From NCBI GenBank assembly GCA_963822905.1, contig CAWGJF010000007.1, positions 186,001 through 250,000 of the forward strand: a DNA stretch of 64,000 nucleotides. The letters run 5' to 3'. The notes beneath the pieces were generated by a model. It was not told the origin of the DNA. It made no database searches and worked only from the letters and a program-made list of their open reading frames with translations. This DNA is from CAWGJF01 sp963822905. GTDB taxonomy: Bacteria; Bacteroidota; Ignavibacteria; Ignavibacteriales; Ignavibacteriaceae. The position numbers and the translations under genes are program-made. Shown one piece after another: positions 47,464 through 54,589 of this stretch (position 1 is the first letter of the stretch; each line of letters starts with the position of its first letter).

Positions 47464-47829
47464 ATGAATACAAAATTTTTAAACAGCACACCTATACTGA
47501 TTGTTACTGACCTGGTCAAAGCAAAAAATTTTTATGTTGATAAGTTAGGGTTTGATGTTTCTTTTGAATGGGGGGAACCACTCACCTATTTAGGAGTAGA
47601 ACTGAATAATGTTGAAATCCATCTTAATGCTTCTACAAATTCTCCGCGTGAAGCCGGACAAGGTATCGTAAGTATCTTTACAGACGAAGTAGATAACCTG
47701 TATGAAAATTTAGTAAGTAATAATGTAGAGATAACTATTGAACCCTCTGATCGTGAATATGGCTTGAGAGATTTTGGTATTAAAGATCTTGACGGCAACA
47801 TAATTTATTTTGGCTGCGATATTTCTTAA
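47464..47829 (+). CDS. VOC (glyoxalase/bleomycin resistance) superfamily protein
   Basis: 121 residues. The repeated beta-alpha-beta-beta-beta modules of the vicinal oxygen chelate fold are visible (LIVTDLVKAKNFYVDKLGFDVSF; GQGIVSIFTDEVDNLYENLVSNN; YGLRDFGIKDLDGNIIYFG). Potential metal ligands are scarce, so it may bind a ligand without metal catalysis. Substrate unknown. It lies at the left edge of the + strand accessory island, 14 bp before a second VOC gene. Confidence 0.8.
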   Translation: MNTKFLNSTPILIVTDLVKAKNFYVDKLGFDVSFEWGEPLTYLGVELNNVEIHLNASTNSPREAGQGIVSIFTDEVDNLYENLVSNNVEITIEPSDREYGLRDFGIKDLDGNIIYFGCDIS

Positions 47830-47843
47830 ATGAGTTTATTAAT

Positions 47844-48242
47844 ATGAAACCCGGTTTAGTTATTTATGTCAATAATCTAAAAGTTATGAGTGATTTTTAC
47901 GAAAAATTATTTAATCTCCGAATTCGAGAAACTAATGAAAACTATGTTGCCTTAGAAAATGAACAAATTGAGTTAGTGCTTCTTAAAACTGAAACTTCTT
48001 CAAGAGTTGGAAGTAGCAATCAATCAGGTTTCAAAATACGTGAATCAACTCCTATAAAACCCGTATTTATTGTTGATGAGCCAATTGAAAAAATCAGGGC
48101 AACAGTAAAATCTCTTGGCAGCGGTTTTAATTCAAGTGAGACTGAATGGAAATTTAACGGCTACAATGTTTGTGATGGCTGGGATCCTGAAGGAAATATA
48201 TTCCAGGTTCGCTTGCAAAAAGCCTTGAATAAACTGAAATAA
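47844..48242 (+). CDS. VOC superfamily protein
   Basis: 132 residues. It begins with a VOC-type YVNNLKVMSDFYEKLFNLRIRE and ends with YNVCDGWDPEGNIFQVRLQKA (the fourth beta-strand region with Glu/Asp). It is paired with the upstream VOC gene and may form a heteromer or act on a related substrate. Function unknown. Confidence 0.75.
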   Translation: MKPGLVIYVNNLKVMSDFYEKLFNLRIRETNENYVALENEQIELVLLKTETSSRVGSSNQSGFKIRESTPIKPVFIVDEPIEKIRATVKSLGSGFNSSETEWKFNGYNVCDGWDPEGNIFQVRLQKALNKLK

Positions 48243-48276
48243 TAAATAAGTAAAGTAGAAATATCTGGTAAAACCC

Positions 48277-48798
48277 ATGTTTGGTATTCCTAATTCTTTT
48301 ATAAGCATATTTTTAATTTTAATCGGAGTTGCGTTTCTAATTTATCGTATCCAGGTAATTGCAGAAATTATTAAAGGTTTCGATCGATGGATGAAAAGGA
48401 AAAAAAATTATAAAGCTGATAAAGAAAAATATTCTAAACTTCCGTCTGAGCTTGATGAAATATTACTTAAAGATGAAACAAGCAATCCTGCAGGCTCTGA
48501 TGTTACGATTCAACTGGTTAAAATAGATAGAAACGACAACCTATATTTGGTTTACTTTTCAGTCTCCGGCGGTTCAATATTAATTGACAATATTGTTTCT
48601 GATGATTTTAATTTAATTTCAATTGAACCTAAAGCTTATATAGAGGATAATTCAGGCGGGCATTTTGTTTTTACAATAATTCCTCCTGAAAAGAATTCAT
48701 TCGAATTTGAAATGACGTTTGAAGATAAGTTTGCGACAAAATATTCCAGAAAATATTTACTCTCCTTTTCTGAAAATACTCTTAAGATAATTAGCTGA
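48277..48798 (+). CDS. Hypothetical protein with N-terminal membrane helix
   Basis: 173 residues. A single membrane helix (about 5-25, SFISIFLILIGVAFLIYRIQ) is followed by a basic linker (KRKKNYKADKEKY) and a soluble beta-rich domain. The frame stays open, and codon use is like that of its neighbours, but no family is recognised. It is followed by the first 42-nt repeat array. Confidence 0.55.
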   Translation: MFGIPNSFISIFLILIGVAFLIYRIQVIAEIIKGFDRWMKRKKNYKADKEKYSKLPSELDEILLKDETSNPAGSDVTIQLVKIDRNDNLYLVYFSVSGGSILIDNIVSDDFNLISIEPKAYIEDNSGGHFVFTIIPPEKNSFEFEMTFEDKFATKYSRKYLLSFSENTLKIIS

Positions 48799-48843
48799 GC
48801 TAACTTCTTTCTAAATGAAAAACCCCTTTTTAACCCGTATTCG

Positions 48844-49163
48844 TTTCCAAAATTGGAAATAGGGCTCAGAAACTTCCGGGTAGCATTTCCAGAATCGGAA
48901 ATAGGGCTCGAAACGTTCTGGGTGGCATTTCCAGAATTGGAAATAGGGCTCGAAAACTTCCGGATGGCATTTCCAAAGTTGGAAATAGAGCTCGGAAACT
49001 TCCGGGTGGCATTTCCAAAATTAGAAATAGGGCTCGGAAACTTCCAGATGGCATTTCCAGAATTGGAAATAGGGCTCGGAAACTTCCGGATGGCATTTCC
49101 AGAATTGGAAATAGGGCTCAGAAACTTCCGGATGGCATTTCCAAAATCGGAAATAGGGCTCTG
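48844..49163. repeat. 42-nt tandem repeat array 1 (8 units)
   Basis: GGAAATAGGG-like blocks start at 48855, 48897, 48939, 48981, 49023, 49065, 49107 and 49149, exactly 42 nt apart. Each unit has two dyads: ATTTCCAGAATTGGAAAT (7-bp arms, e.g. 49053-49070, centre 49061.5) and CGGAAACTTCCG (5-bp arms, e.g. 49077-49088, centre 49082.5). Their centres are 21.0 nt apart, half the repeat. Several units have mismatches. 42 is divisible by 3, so both strands show long open frames by default; these should not be read as genes. The last unit runs into a unique flank (AAGGATTTTAGTGG...). Confidence 0.93.
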
Positions 49164-49237
49164 AAGGATTTTAGTGGTTTTGAAGGTTTTTGTTGAATTC
49201 CTTGAAAATATTTGGGAAGTTTGCAATAAATAAACAG

Positions 49238-49382
49238 GGAGTGCTTATCCTGATAACTACAGAATGTTCTAATGTTAATAAAAATCTTTTTGAATGATAT
49301 TAGGAATGAGAATTAAGATTTTAACTCCTAAAAGAATTATTTTCATTTTGGTAGGATTTATATCAGGATAAGAAAGCACTCC
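49238..49382. repeat. Long imperfect inverted repeat (possible MITE or hairpin element)
   Basis: GGAGTGCTTATCCTGATA at 49238-49255 is the reverse complement of the TATCAGGATAAG...GCACTCC at 49361-49382, except for AAG inserted in the right arm. The about 105-nt centre has partly complementary AT-rich segments (AAGATTTT, AGGATTT). No transposase ORF is inside. It lies between array 1 and the first cassette core. Confidence 0.6.
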
Positions 49383-49402
49383 TCAATTCCTGATAAGTAT
49401 TA

Positions 49403-49411
49403 GTTATGTGC
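49403..49411 (+). other. Integron-type core site at start of the hydrolase cassette
   Basis: GTTATGTGC fits the attC right core (GTTRRRY-like). Its reverse complement GCACATAAC occurs at 50240-50248 directly after the gene, the pairing expected for the two ends of one integron gene cassette. Confidence 0.75.
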
Positions 49412-49445
49412 CAAAGTTAGGTCATAATTATCAAAGGATAAAACA

Positions 49446-50228
49446 ATGAAGCGGAAAAGTATATTTATTAACAATATAAATTTATCATTTTTAGATAATG
49501 AAAAAGACGGGCAAGCTCTCATTTGTTTGCATGGTCACTTTGGGACTGCTTCCAATTTATCTTTTGTAAATTCCGTTTTTAATGGAAGAGTAATAATCCC
49601 TGATCTGAGAGGTCATGGACTAAGCGATCATGCCTTATCGTATACTAAAGACAATTATCTTAAAGATTTAGAAGATTTCATACATTCATTAAGTATTGAA
49701 AATCCAATTATTCTTGGCCATTCTTTAGGTGGTATAACTGCCATTAGATATGCTGCAAAACATCAAAATGTAAAAATGCTAATTATTGAAGATATCGGAA
49801 CAGAAGTAAATTCTTCAAATGAGTTTTTAAATAAGTTTCCAGTTGAATTTGATTCCATATATGAGGTCGACAAAACCTTTATAGATAATTTAGGGAGACC
49901 TATATCTACATACTTTATGGAAAGTTTGTATTACGATGTTGAGCATTGGAGGTTCAGATTTAACTACCAAGAAATGATTCAATCACAAGAAGGACTAAAT
50001 GGAGAGTATTCGGAAGAATGGATGAAAGTAAATTGCCCTGTATTGTTGATGAAAGGAGGTAAGAGTTGGGCAAGTAATGAAGATAATTTGCAAGCGATGA
50101 TAAAAATGAATAGAAAATCTTCGCTTATTGTTTATCCCAATGCTGGTCACGGAATTCATGATGATGAAAGAGAAATATTTTGTGTTGATGTAAGCAACTT
50201 TATAGACAAAAACATTAACAATATCTAG
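49446..50228 (+). CDS. Alpha/beta hydrolase (cassette gene)
   Basis: 260 residues. The catalytic pattern is LICLHGHFGTASN (oxyanion loop), GHSLGG (nucleophile elbow with Ser), and GHGIHDDE near the C-terminus (His). The Asp/Glu is probably in the WMKVNCPVLLMKGGKS region. It hydrolyses esters or related bonds; substrate unknown. The gene starts 35 nt after the core site and ends 12 nt before the matching core, the compact spacing of an integron cassette. No promoter is visible inside. Confidence 0.85.
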   Translation: MKRKSIFINNINLSFLDNEKDGQALICLHGHFGTASNLSFVNSVFNGRVIIPDLRGHGLSDHALSYTKDNYLKDLEDFIHSLSIENPIILGHSLGGITAIRYAAKHQNVKMLIIEDIGTEVNSSNEFLNKFPVEFDSIYEVDKTFIDNLGRPISTYFMESLYYDVEHWRFRFNYQEMIQSQEGLNGEYSEEWMKVNCPVLLMKGGKSWASNEDNLQAMIKMNRKSSLIVYPNAGHGIHDDEREIFCVDVSNFIDKNINNI

Positions 50229-50239
50229 ATTAAAATAAA

Positions 50240-50462
50240 GCACATAACCCGCCAATCAAGCGGACGCCGTTTTCGCATTTGGCATTTTAGAAATTTTAAT
50301 ATTAATCGTTTCGTTTCGGCTAACTTGTTAAGGGTAGTCGTTCTAATTAATATAATTGCAAACTGCGCTTACGGTAAAAGTTAAGCACAGTTTGCTTAAT
50401 CATCGGCAGTTGTTTTTTAAGCGGCATTGTTGTTCTGGGCGCGCCGCTTATCGGCAAGAACG
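50240..50462 (+). other. attC-like recombination site 1, interrupted by an IS
   Basis: Starts with R'-like GCACATAAC, followed by CCGCCAATCAAGCGG. The right end has CCGCTTATCGGC, which is complementary to GCCAATCAAGCGG with two extrahelical bases, then AAGAACG. The final TTRRRY is displaced to 51782 because an IS lies exactly between G and TT. Rejoined, the end reads AAGAACGTTATAAGC. It is about 225 nt, long for attC, and shares many blocks with attC 2 at 53761. Confidence 0.75.
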
Positions 50463-50501
50463 TATGTTTAAATAAGTTATTAAATTGAGTTCTCTAAAAA
50501 T

Positions 50502-50507
50502 AGGAGG
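50502..50507 (+). promoter_or_regulatory. Strong ribosome binding site of the IS transposase
   Basis: AGGAGG lies 7 nt before ATG 50515 and decides this start over the TTG at 50485. Confidence 0.85.
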
Positions 50508-50514
50508 ACTCAAT

Positions 50515-51582
50515 ATGAAAAGTTGTTTTGAAAACAAAGACTTATACGTAGGACTTGATGTTCATAAAAAACGTTGGGTTGTTAGTGTTAGGACATATGA
50601 TCTTGAACTGAAAACATTTAGTATGATGGCTGTTGCTGAAGAGTTAGAAAAGTTCCTGGCTGAAAATTATAAAGACGCTCTTATACATATTGTTTATGAA
50701 TGCTGCTTTTCAGGGTTCTGGATATACGATTACTTTCATAATAAAGGGTATGACATTATTGTAACACCCACAAACCGGATTTATCGTGATGGAAGTGTTG
50801 TAAAAACAGATAAGATTGATTCCCGCAAACTGGCCTTTCAGCATTCAAGAGGACTGCTCAGAGCTGTAAAGGTACCAACAGAAAAGATCCGTGAATACCG
50901 GTCAATCTTTAGAATATATGATAAAGAAAAGATGCGCGAAGGACAGATTCTAAGGCAAATCAGGTGTATACTGGAAGTACGCAATCATCCATTGAAATGG
51001 GAGAAGTGGAATAAGAAGTTCATAGAAAAATTAAGAGAAATAAATTTCCAGGAAGATATCTTTAACAGAAAGTTTGAACAGTTACTCCAGGAATATGAAT
51101 ATGTAAAACAGCAGATTAACGATAGTGAGCAAAGGATCAAAGAAATTGGTGAAGATGAAGAATTGGGAATGAAAATAAAAAGAATAGAAAAGATAAACGG
51201 CATTGGAATAATTAGTTCTGTAAGGCTGGTAGTTTTTTTATTTGACTTAAAGGGAAGATTTGAAACAGGAGAAAAGCTGGCGCATTATGTAGGGTTGACT
51301 CCTGGTGAACACAGCAGCGGAGAGGAAATAATAAGAAGCAGAACAGGACTTGTAGGCAATAAACAATTAAGGTCAATCATCATACAGTTGGCCTGGGTAG
51401 CAGTTAGAAAAGATGGGAGTCTGCTGAATAAATTTGAAAGAGTCTATAAGAAAAACGGCAGCAAACAAAAAGCAATAGTAGCGGTAGCCCGAAAACTGAT
51501 GATGAAAGTTTATGCAATAACAGAAAAGGAAGAAGAGTACGAAATAAATAAACTTGACTGCCAATCAGGCAGAGCAGCTTAA
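50515..51582 (+). CDS. IS110-family transposase
   Basis: 355 residues. The N-terminal DEDD (RuvC-like) domain shows YVGLDVHKKRW, then VYECCF and KTDKIDSRKLA. The C-terminal domain shows GIGIISSVRLV, ETGEKLAHYVGLTPGEHSSGEEIIRSRTG, and NKQLRSIIIQLAW. The conserved serine of this family lies in that region (HSSGE or nearby). Such enzymes recombine a circular IS with its target using a structured noncoding RNA from the element. The frame is complete and appears functional. The start at 50515 has an AGGAGG upstream. Confidence 0.93.
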   Translation: MKSCFENKDLYVGLDVHKKRWVVSVRTYDLELKTFSMMAVAEELEKFLAENYKDALIHIVYECCFSGFWIYDYFHNKGYDIIVTPTNRIYRDGSVVKTDKIDSRKLAFQHSRGLLRAVKVPTEKIREYRSIFRIYDKEKMREGQILRQIRCILEVRNHPLKWEKWNKKFIEKLREINFQEDIFNRKFEQLLQEYEYVKQQINDSEQRIKEIGEDEELGMKIKRIEKINGIGIISSVRLVVFLFDLKGRFETGEKLAHYVGLTPGEHSSGEEIIRSRTGLVGNKQLRSIIIQLAWVAVRKDGSLLNKFERVYKKNGSKQKAIVAVARKLMMKVYAITEKEEEYEINKLDCQSGRAA

Positions 51583-51780
51583 ACAGAACCGGTGACCGCG
51601 GCTAACGGCGTGCAATGTCAGCAGAAAATAAATTGCGTCCAGCAAGAATGCGGCCCGGTTCATTTATAACGAAAAAGTTCTTGTCGCTTAAGACGACGAA
51701 TAACAGGATGTTACTTCTTCTAAATAAATAAAAATAAATGAGAACTCAGAGCCGGCTGTTGTGTTTTAACATAACACGCC
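51583..51780 (+). ncRNA. Candidate bridge/seek RNA region of the IS1111-type element
   Basis: The 198-nt 3' noncoding region contains several short stems, e.g. TGTCG...CGACG near 51682-51697. It includes TTATAACG (51664-51671) and GTTCTT (51677-51682), which together match the reverse complement of the restored attC target (GCTTATAACGTTCTT) except for 5 inserted A/G bases. IS1111 elements encode a guide RNA in this position. That this is the RNA, and that these are its target guides, is inference. Confidence 0.5.
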
Positions 51781-51959
51781 GTTATAAGCTAGTAATAAAT
51801 TAATCCATGCCTTTTGATAGAATTAGGGTTTCTATAAACTTTTTTTAAAATAAATAAATATTGTAGTTAAATTAAAAATAAAAACAATAGTTCTAATGCA
51901 TCTAAATTTACTGGATAAGAACAATGATTATACATGAACGTTAGGCTTAATTAAAACAA
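51781..51959 (+). other. Cassette core sites and short non-coding leader
   Basis: GTTATAAGC (51781-51789) is complementary to GCTTATAAC at 53761-53769. A second core, GTTAGGCTTA (51940-51949), preceded by GAAC, matches the reverse complement TAAGCCTAAC at 53664-53673. The 150 nt between the two have no coding frame, so one cassette unit seems to be nested in another. The serine hydrolase starts 11 nt after the second core. Confidence 0.6.
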
Positions 51960-53666
51960 ATGAACAAAATTATTTATTTAGTAATCTTTCTTCCTTTTTT
52001 CAATTCCTGCAGTGTGAAAAGGAAATCGATTGAGGCGAATGACTTAATTGGCGTTTGGTCAGGGATACTATTCCAAACCGAATCAGCATATGATTCAATA
52101 ATAGTTCAACCAGCAACTGCTCCAAATGAAGCCATTTTTTTCAAAGACAGCATTCAAAAAATAATCCCCTTAACTCAAGAAAAAGGAAGGTTATTTGGTA
52201 GAGATACAACCGGTCTCCGCTTTGACGCCCTGCTAACCAACAATTCTAATGGACTTGAAGGGATAATTACCAATGATTTATGGGTTCAGAATCTTGGCTT
52301 TAAACGATTAAATAACCAATGGCATTCCAAAATAATCAAACCTGAGATTATTGATACTGATTATAAAGTTTACCTTGAGTTCTTTAAAGATTCATTAGGA
52401 GTATTAAATGCCAAAATTCAAAGCAATAAAGAAAACAGGAAGCTACATTTTACGATTGAGGAAGTTCATCTTCAAGGTGATACCATCAATTTTAAAATTA
52501 CAAGCGATCGTTTTTCAATTGCAGCAAAATATAGACCCGAGAAAAATACAATTTTATTGAATTATGGAAATGGTGATGGAAAAAAAGAAATTGAGCTAAA
52601 AAAACTGACCATTGCCGAAGAGGAAGGCTATCACCCAAGAAAACCAAACGAGAAATATAAATACCACATTCCAAAACATGAAGATGATTTTATAAAGACA
52701 GCTTCGTTGGAAGAAGTTGGAATTGACCCCTCTATGGTTCGGTTTATTGACAGTATAAACAATGGTGAATATGACCACATTCATAGTATCATAATTACCA
52801 AAAATCACAAGTTGGTATTCGAGGAATATTTCCACGGTACCAATCGGGAGCAACTGCACGATATCAGGTCAGCTTTCAAATCATTCGCTTCCTTACTTCT
52901 TGGGAAAGCAATGATGAATAATAAAAATCTGAAAATTACCGACCCTATTTTAAAGTATTACCCTGAATACAAAATTGAAGACGTTGAAAAGAAAAAAATA
53001 ACCGTTTACAATGTCTTGACCATGAGTACTGGCATTGAGCTGGAAAATGAAGATGAGATGCAATGGAATAACACAGATTGGGTGGGTTATAAATTAAAAC
53101 TTCCTATGAAGTACCCTCCGGGAGAGCAATTTGAATATTCTTCGGGAGGAGCAAATCTATTGTCGGGTGTTATTCAGGAATCGATGAATCAATATCTTCC
53201 TCAATTCTTATACGAAGAATTGTTATTGCCAATGAACATTGAGCATTTTCAAATGAGAACCTCTCCTTTGGGAAGGGGTTATATGGCTGGTGATTTTTAT
53301 TTGAGGCCTATCGACTTTACCAAATTTGGAATCTTGGTTTTGAACAAAGGGAAATGGGACAATAAACAACTCATTGATGAACAATGGATAACAGAATCCA
53401 CAACTCCGAAGATAAAATGCAGTTGGCCAAAAAACGCTGATTATGGATATTTATGGAGAATATTAAACCGAAAAGTAGGAGACCGTAATTTAAAAACAAT
53501 AGAGGCTTGGGGAAATGGCGGCCAGTTTTTAATTATAATTCCTGAGATTGATATGACCATAACGTTTACAGGAGGAAATTACAATCTGTTTCCTGAAATG
53601 GAAGATAAACCATTCAAGATTCTAACGGAATACATTTTACCGTCTATAAAAACAATTAAAAACTAA
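51960..53666 (+). CDS. Serine hydrolase (class C beta-lactamase-like) lipoprotein, cassette gene
   Basis: 568 residues with a lipobox-like FLPFFNSCSVKRK near the N-terminus. Residues about 25-230 are a beta-rich domain. The C-terminal half has the beta-lactamase family fold: DIRSAFKSFAS (SxxK), FEYSSGGANLLSGV (YxN-like region as YSSGG), and GLxLSAGGG-equivalent WGNGGQFLII near the end (HxG-like). Such proteins are often esterases, peptidases or weak penicillin-binding proteins, not true lactamases. It ends 1 nt before the next core TAAGCCTAAC, so gene and core are fused end to end. Confidence 0.82.
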   Translation: MNKIIYLVIFLPFFNSCSVKRKSIEANDLIGVWSGILFQTESAYDSIIVQPATAPNEAIFFKDSIQKIIPLTQEKGRLFGRDTTGLRFDALLTNNSNGLEGIITNDLWVQNLGFKRLNNQWHSKIIKPEIIDTDYKVYLEFFKDSLGVLNAKIQSNKENRKLHFTIEEVHLQGDTINFKITSDRFSIAAKYRPEKNTILLNYGNGDGKKEIELKKLTIAEEEGYHPRKPNEKYKYHIPKHEDDFIKTASLEEVGIDPSMVRFIDSINNGEYDHIHSIIITKNHKLVFEEYFHGTNREQLHDIRSAFKSFASLLLGKAMMNNKNLKITDPILKYYPEYKIEDVEKKKITVYNVLTMSTGIELENEDEMQWNNTDWVGYKLKLPMKYPPGEQFEYSSGGANLLSGVIQESMNQYLPQFLYEELLLPMNIEHFQMRTSPLGRGYMAGDFYLRPIDFTKFGILVLNKGKWDNKQLIDEQWITESTTPKIKCSWPKNADYGYLWRILNRKVGDRNLKTIEAWGNGGQFLIIIPEIDMTITFTGGNYNLFPEMEDKPFKILTEYILPSIKTIKN

Positions 53667-53733
53667 GCCTAACATTGTATATACGATAATGCTCACTATC
53701 GGTCGCACTACTCATATACCGACCGTTGTGAGC
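53667..53733 (+). other. Core site and attC-like hairpin after the serine hydrolase gene
   Basis: GCCTAAC at 53667-53673 is followed by GCTCACTATCGGTCG (53691-53705), which pairs with CCGACCGTTGTGAGC (53719-53733), with two unpaired bases and a 13-nt loop. The stem lies asymmetrically to the GCCTAAC core, so the boundary of this attC is uncertain. From GCCTAAC to CCGACCG is 59 nt. Confidence 0.6.
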
Positions 53734-53760
53734 TGGTTAAAGAAATCAAATATTCAAAAC

Positions 53761-53988
53761 GCTTATAACCAGCCAATCAAGCGGACGCCATTTTCGCTTT
53801 TGGCAATTTAGAAAATTTAGGGTTAGTTGTTCCGTTTCGGCTAATTTGTTAAAGGTGGTTCTATTATTTAACATTGTTGCTAACTGCACTTGCAAAGAAT
53901 GATACGTGCAGTTTGCTAAATCATTGGCTTTGTCTTTTCAATCTGCATTACTGTTCTTGGCGGCAGGTTATCGTCAACGTCGTTATAT
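53761..53988 (+). other. attC-like recombination site 2
   Basis: GCTTATAAC (53761) begins a site of about 228 nt ending in AACGTCGTTATATG. It shares long blocks with attC 1: CCAATCAAGCGGACGCC, TTTTCGC, TTTGGCA, CGTTTCGGCTAA, TTGTTAA, AACTGC, GCAGTTTGCT and AATCAT. Outer stem pairing between CCAATCAAGCGGACGCC and GGCGGCAGGTTATCG is imperfect. The next cassette core GTTATATGCC is at 53982. Confidence 0.65.
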
Positions 53989-53992
53989 GCCA

Positions 53993-54589
53993 ATGAAAAT
54001 AAAATCAATAATATTTTTACTAATAGTATTAGTTATTATATTAACTTCCGGTTGTGGACAGCCAGAATGTACTTTAGTTATTTATAATGCAACAACCGAA
54101 GAACTGGCCAAAGAAATAAAAGATTATTCTCTTCCAGAAGAAATACTGGGAAATATAATGACAAGAGATTCGTTTAATAATCTAATTAATCAGCAATCCA
54201 AAGAAGTGATTTTGAGTATTATGGATAGTAATGAAGTATCTTGTGATTCAATCAGTCTAACCAATGATTCATTAATCTGCAATTCGGATGGCAAAATTAT
54301 TCTCTTTGCGATAAATAATATTAGTCAAGTTAAAGTATTCTATTCTGATAAAACATTAACCTTATTAAGAAACTCAGCAATTTTGGAAACTCTTACTTCT
54401 TCAATTGGTCTCTTAGGGTATCTACCACCAAACCCTCCTCAACCAAATTGGAAAAGTTTTGTGGGTCTATTTGGAGCCGGATTTATTCTCGGAATTATAT
54501 TAGATGTAAATACATCAAGCTATTATTGCTTAATATCTAAGAAAAGCTTTATAAAATATTTTCAAGAAAGACAAAAAAATATTAAATAA
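53993..54589 (+). CDS. Small lipoprotein with C-terminal membrane anchor, cassette gene
   Basis: 198 residues from ATG 53993; an ATG at 53987 is also possible. The earlier part of the open frame lies in attC 2 and is not coding. A signal peptide with lipobox ILTSGC (MKIKSIIFLLIVLVIILTSGCGQ) is clear. A glycine-rich hydrophobic stretch near 155-180 (FVGLFGAGFILGIILDV) may be a second membrane segment. The start is only about 11 nt after the core GTTATATG, and the gene ends 2 nt before the matching core region CATATAAC (54595-54602). Function unknown. Confidence 0.7.
   Translation: MKIKSIIFLLIVLVIILTSGCGQPECTLVIYNATTEELAKEIKDYSLPEEILGNIMTRDSFNNLINQQSKEVILSIMDSNEVSCDSISLTNDSLICNSDGKIILFAINNISQVKVFYSDKTLTLLRNSAILETLTSSIGLLGYLPPNPPQPNWKSFVGLFGAGFILGIILDVNTSSYYCLISKKSFIKYFQERQKNIK

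Larger units (their letters stand above)
50463..51780 (+). mobile_element. IS110-family insertion sequence, IS1111 subgroup, in an attC site
   Basis: 1318 bp. It carries one transposase gene with a short 5' noncoding region (52 nt) and a long 3' noncoding region (198 nt), the arrangement of the IS1111 subgroup. Ends have subterminal inverted repeats: TATGTTTAAA at 50463-50472 and, reading inward from the right, TATGTTAAAA (51764-51773) set 7 nt from the end. There is no target duplication. The insertion point is the G/TT crossover of an attC end, which is the preference of the known IS1111-attC group. Confidence 0.82.

Noticed and set aside
48844..49163. Protein-coding reading of the repeat array (open frames on both strands of 60-200 codons)
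   Set aside because: The 42-nt period is divisible by three, so an open unit stays open on both strands. Array 2, with the same design, has no continuous frame.
48844..49163. CRISPR array
   Set aside because: Units are contiguous and alike over all 42 nt; there are no unique spacers, and no cas genes are in the window.
50485..50514. Longer start for the IS transposase (TTG at 50485)
   Set aside because: ATG at 50515 has a strong AGGAGG in front, and the family N-terminus starts just after it.
53906..53992. N-terminal extension of the cassette lipoprotein (and 60513-60554 for the HEPN-like gene)
   Set aside because: These stretches lie within attC-like sites before the cassette core; proper starts with signal peptide or RBS follow the core.
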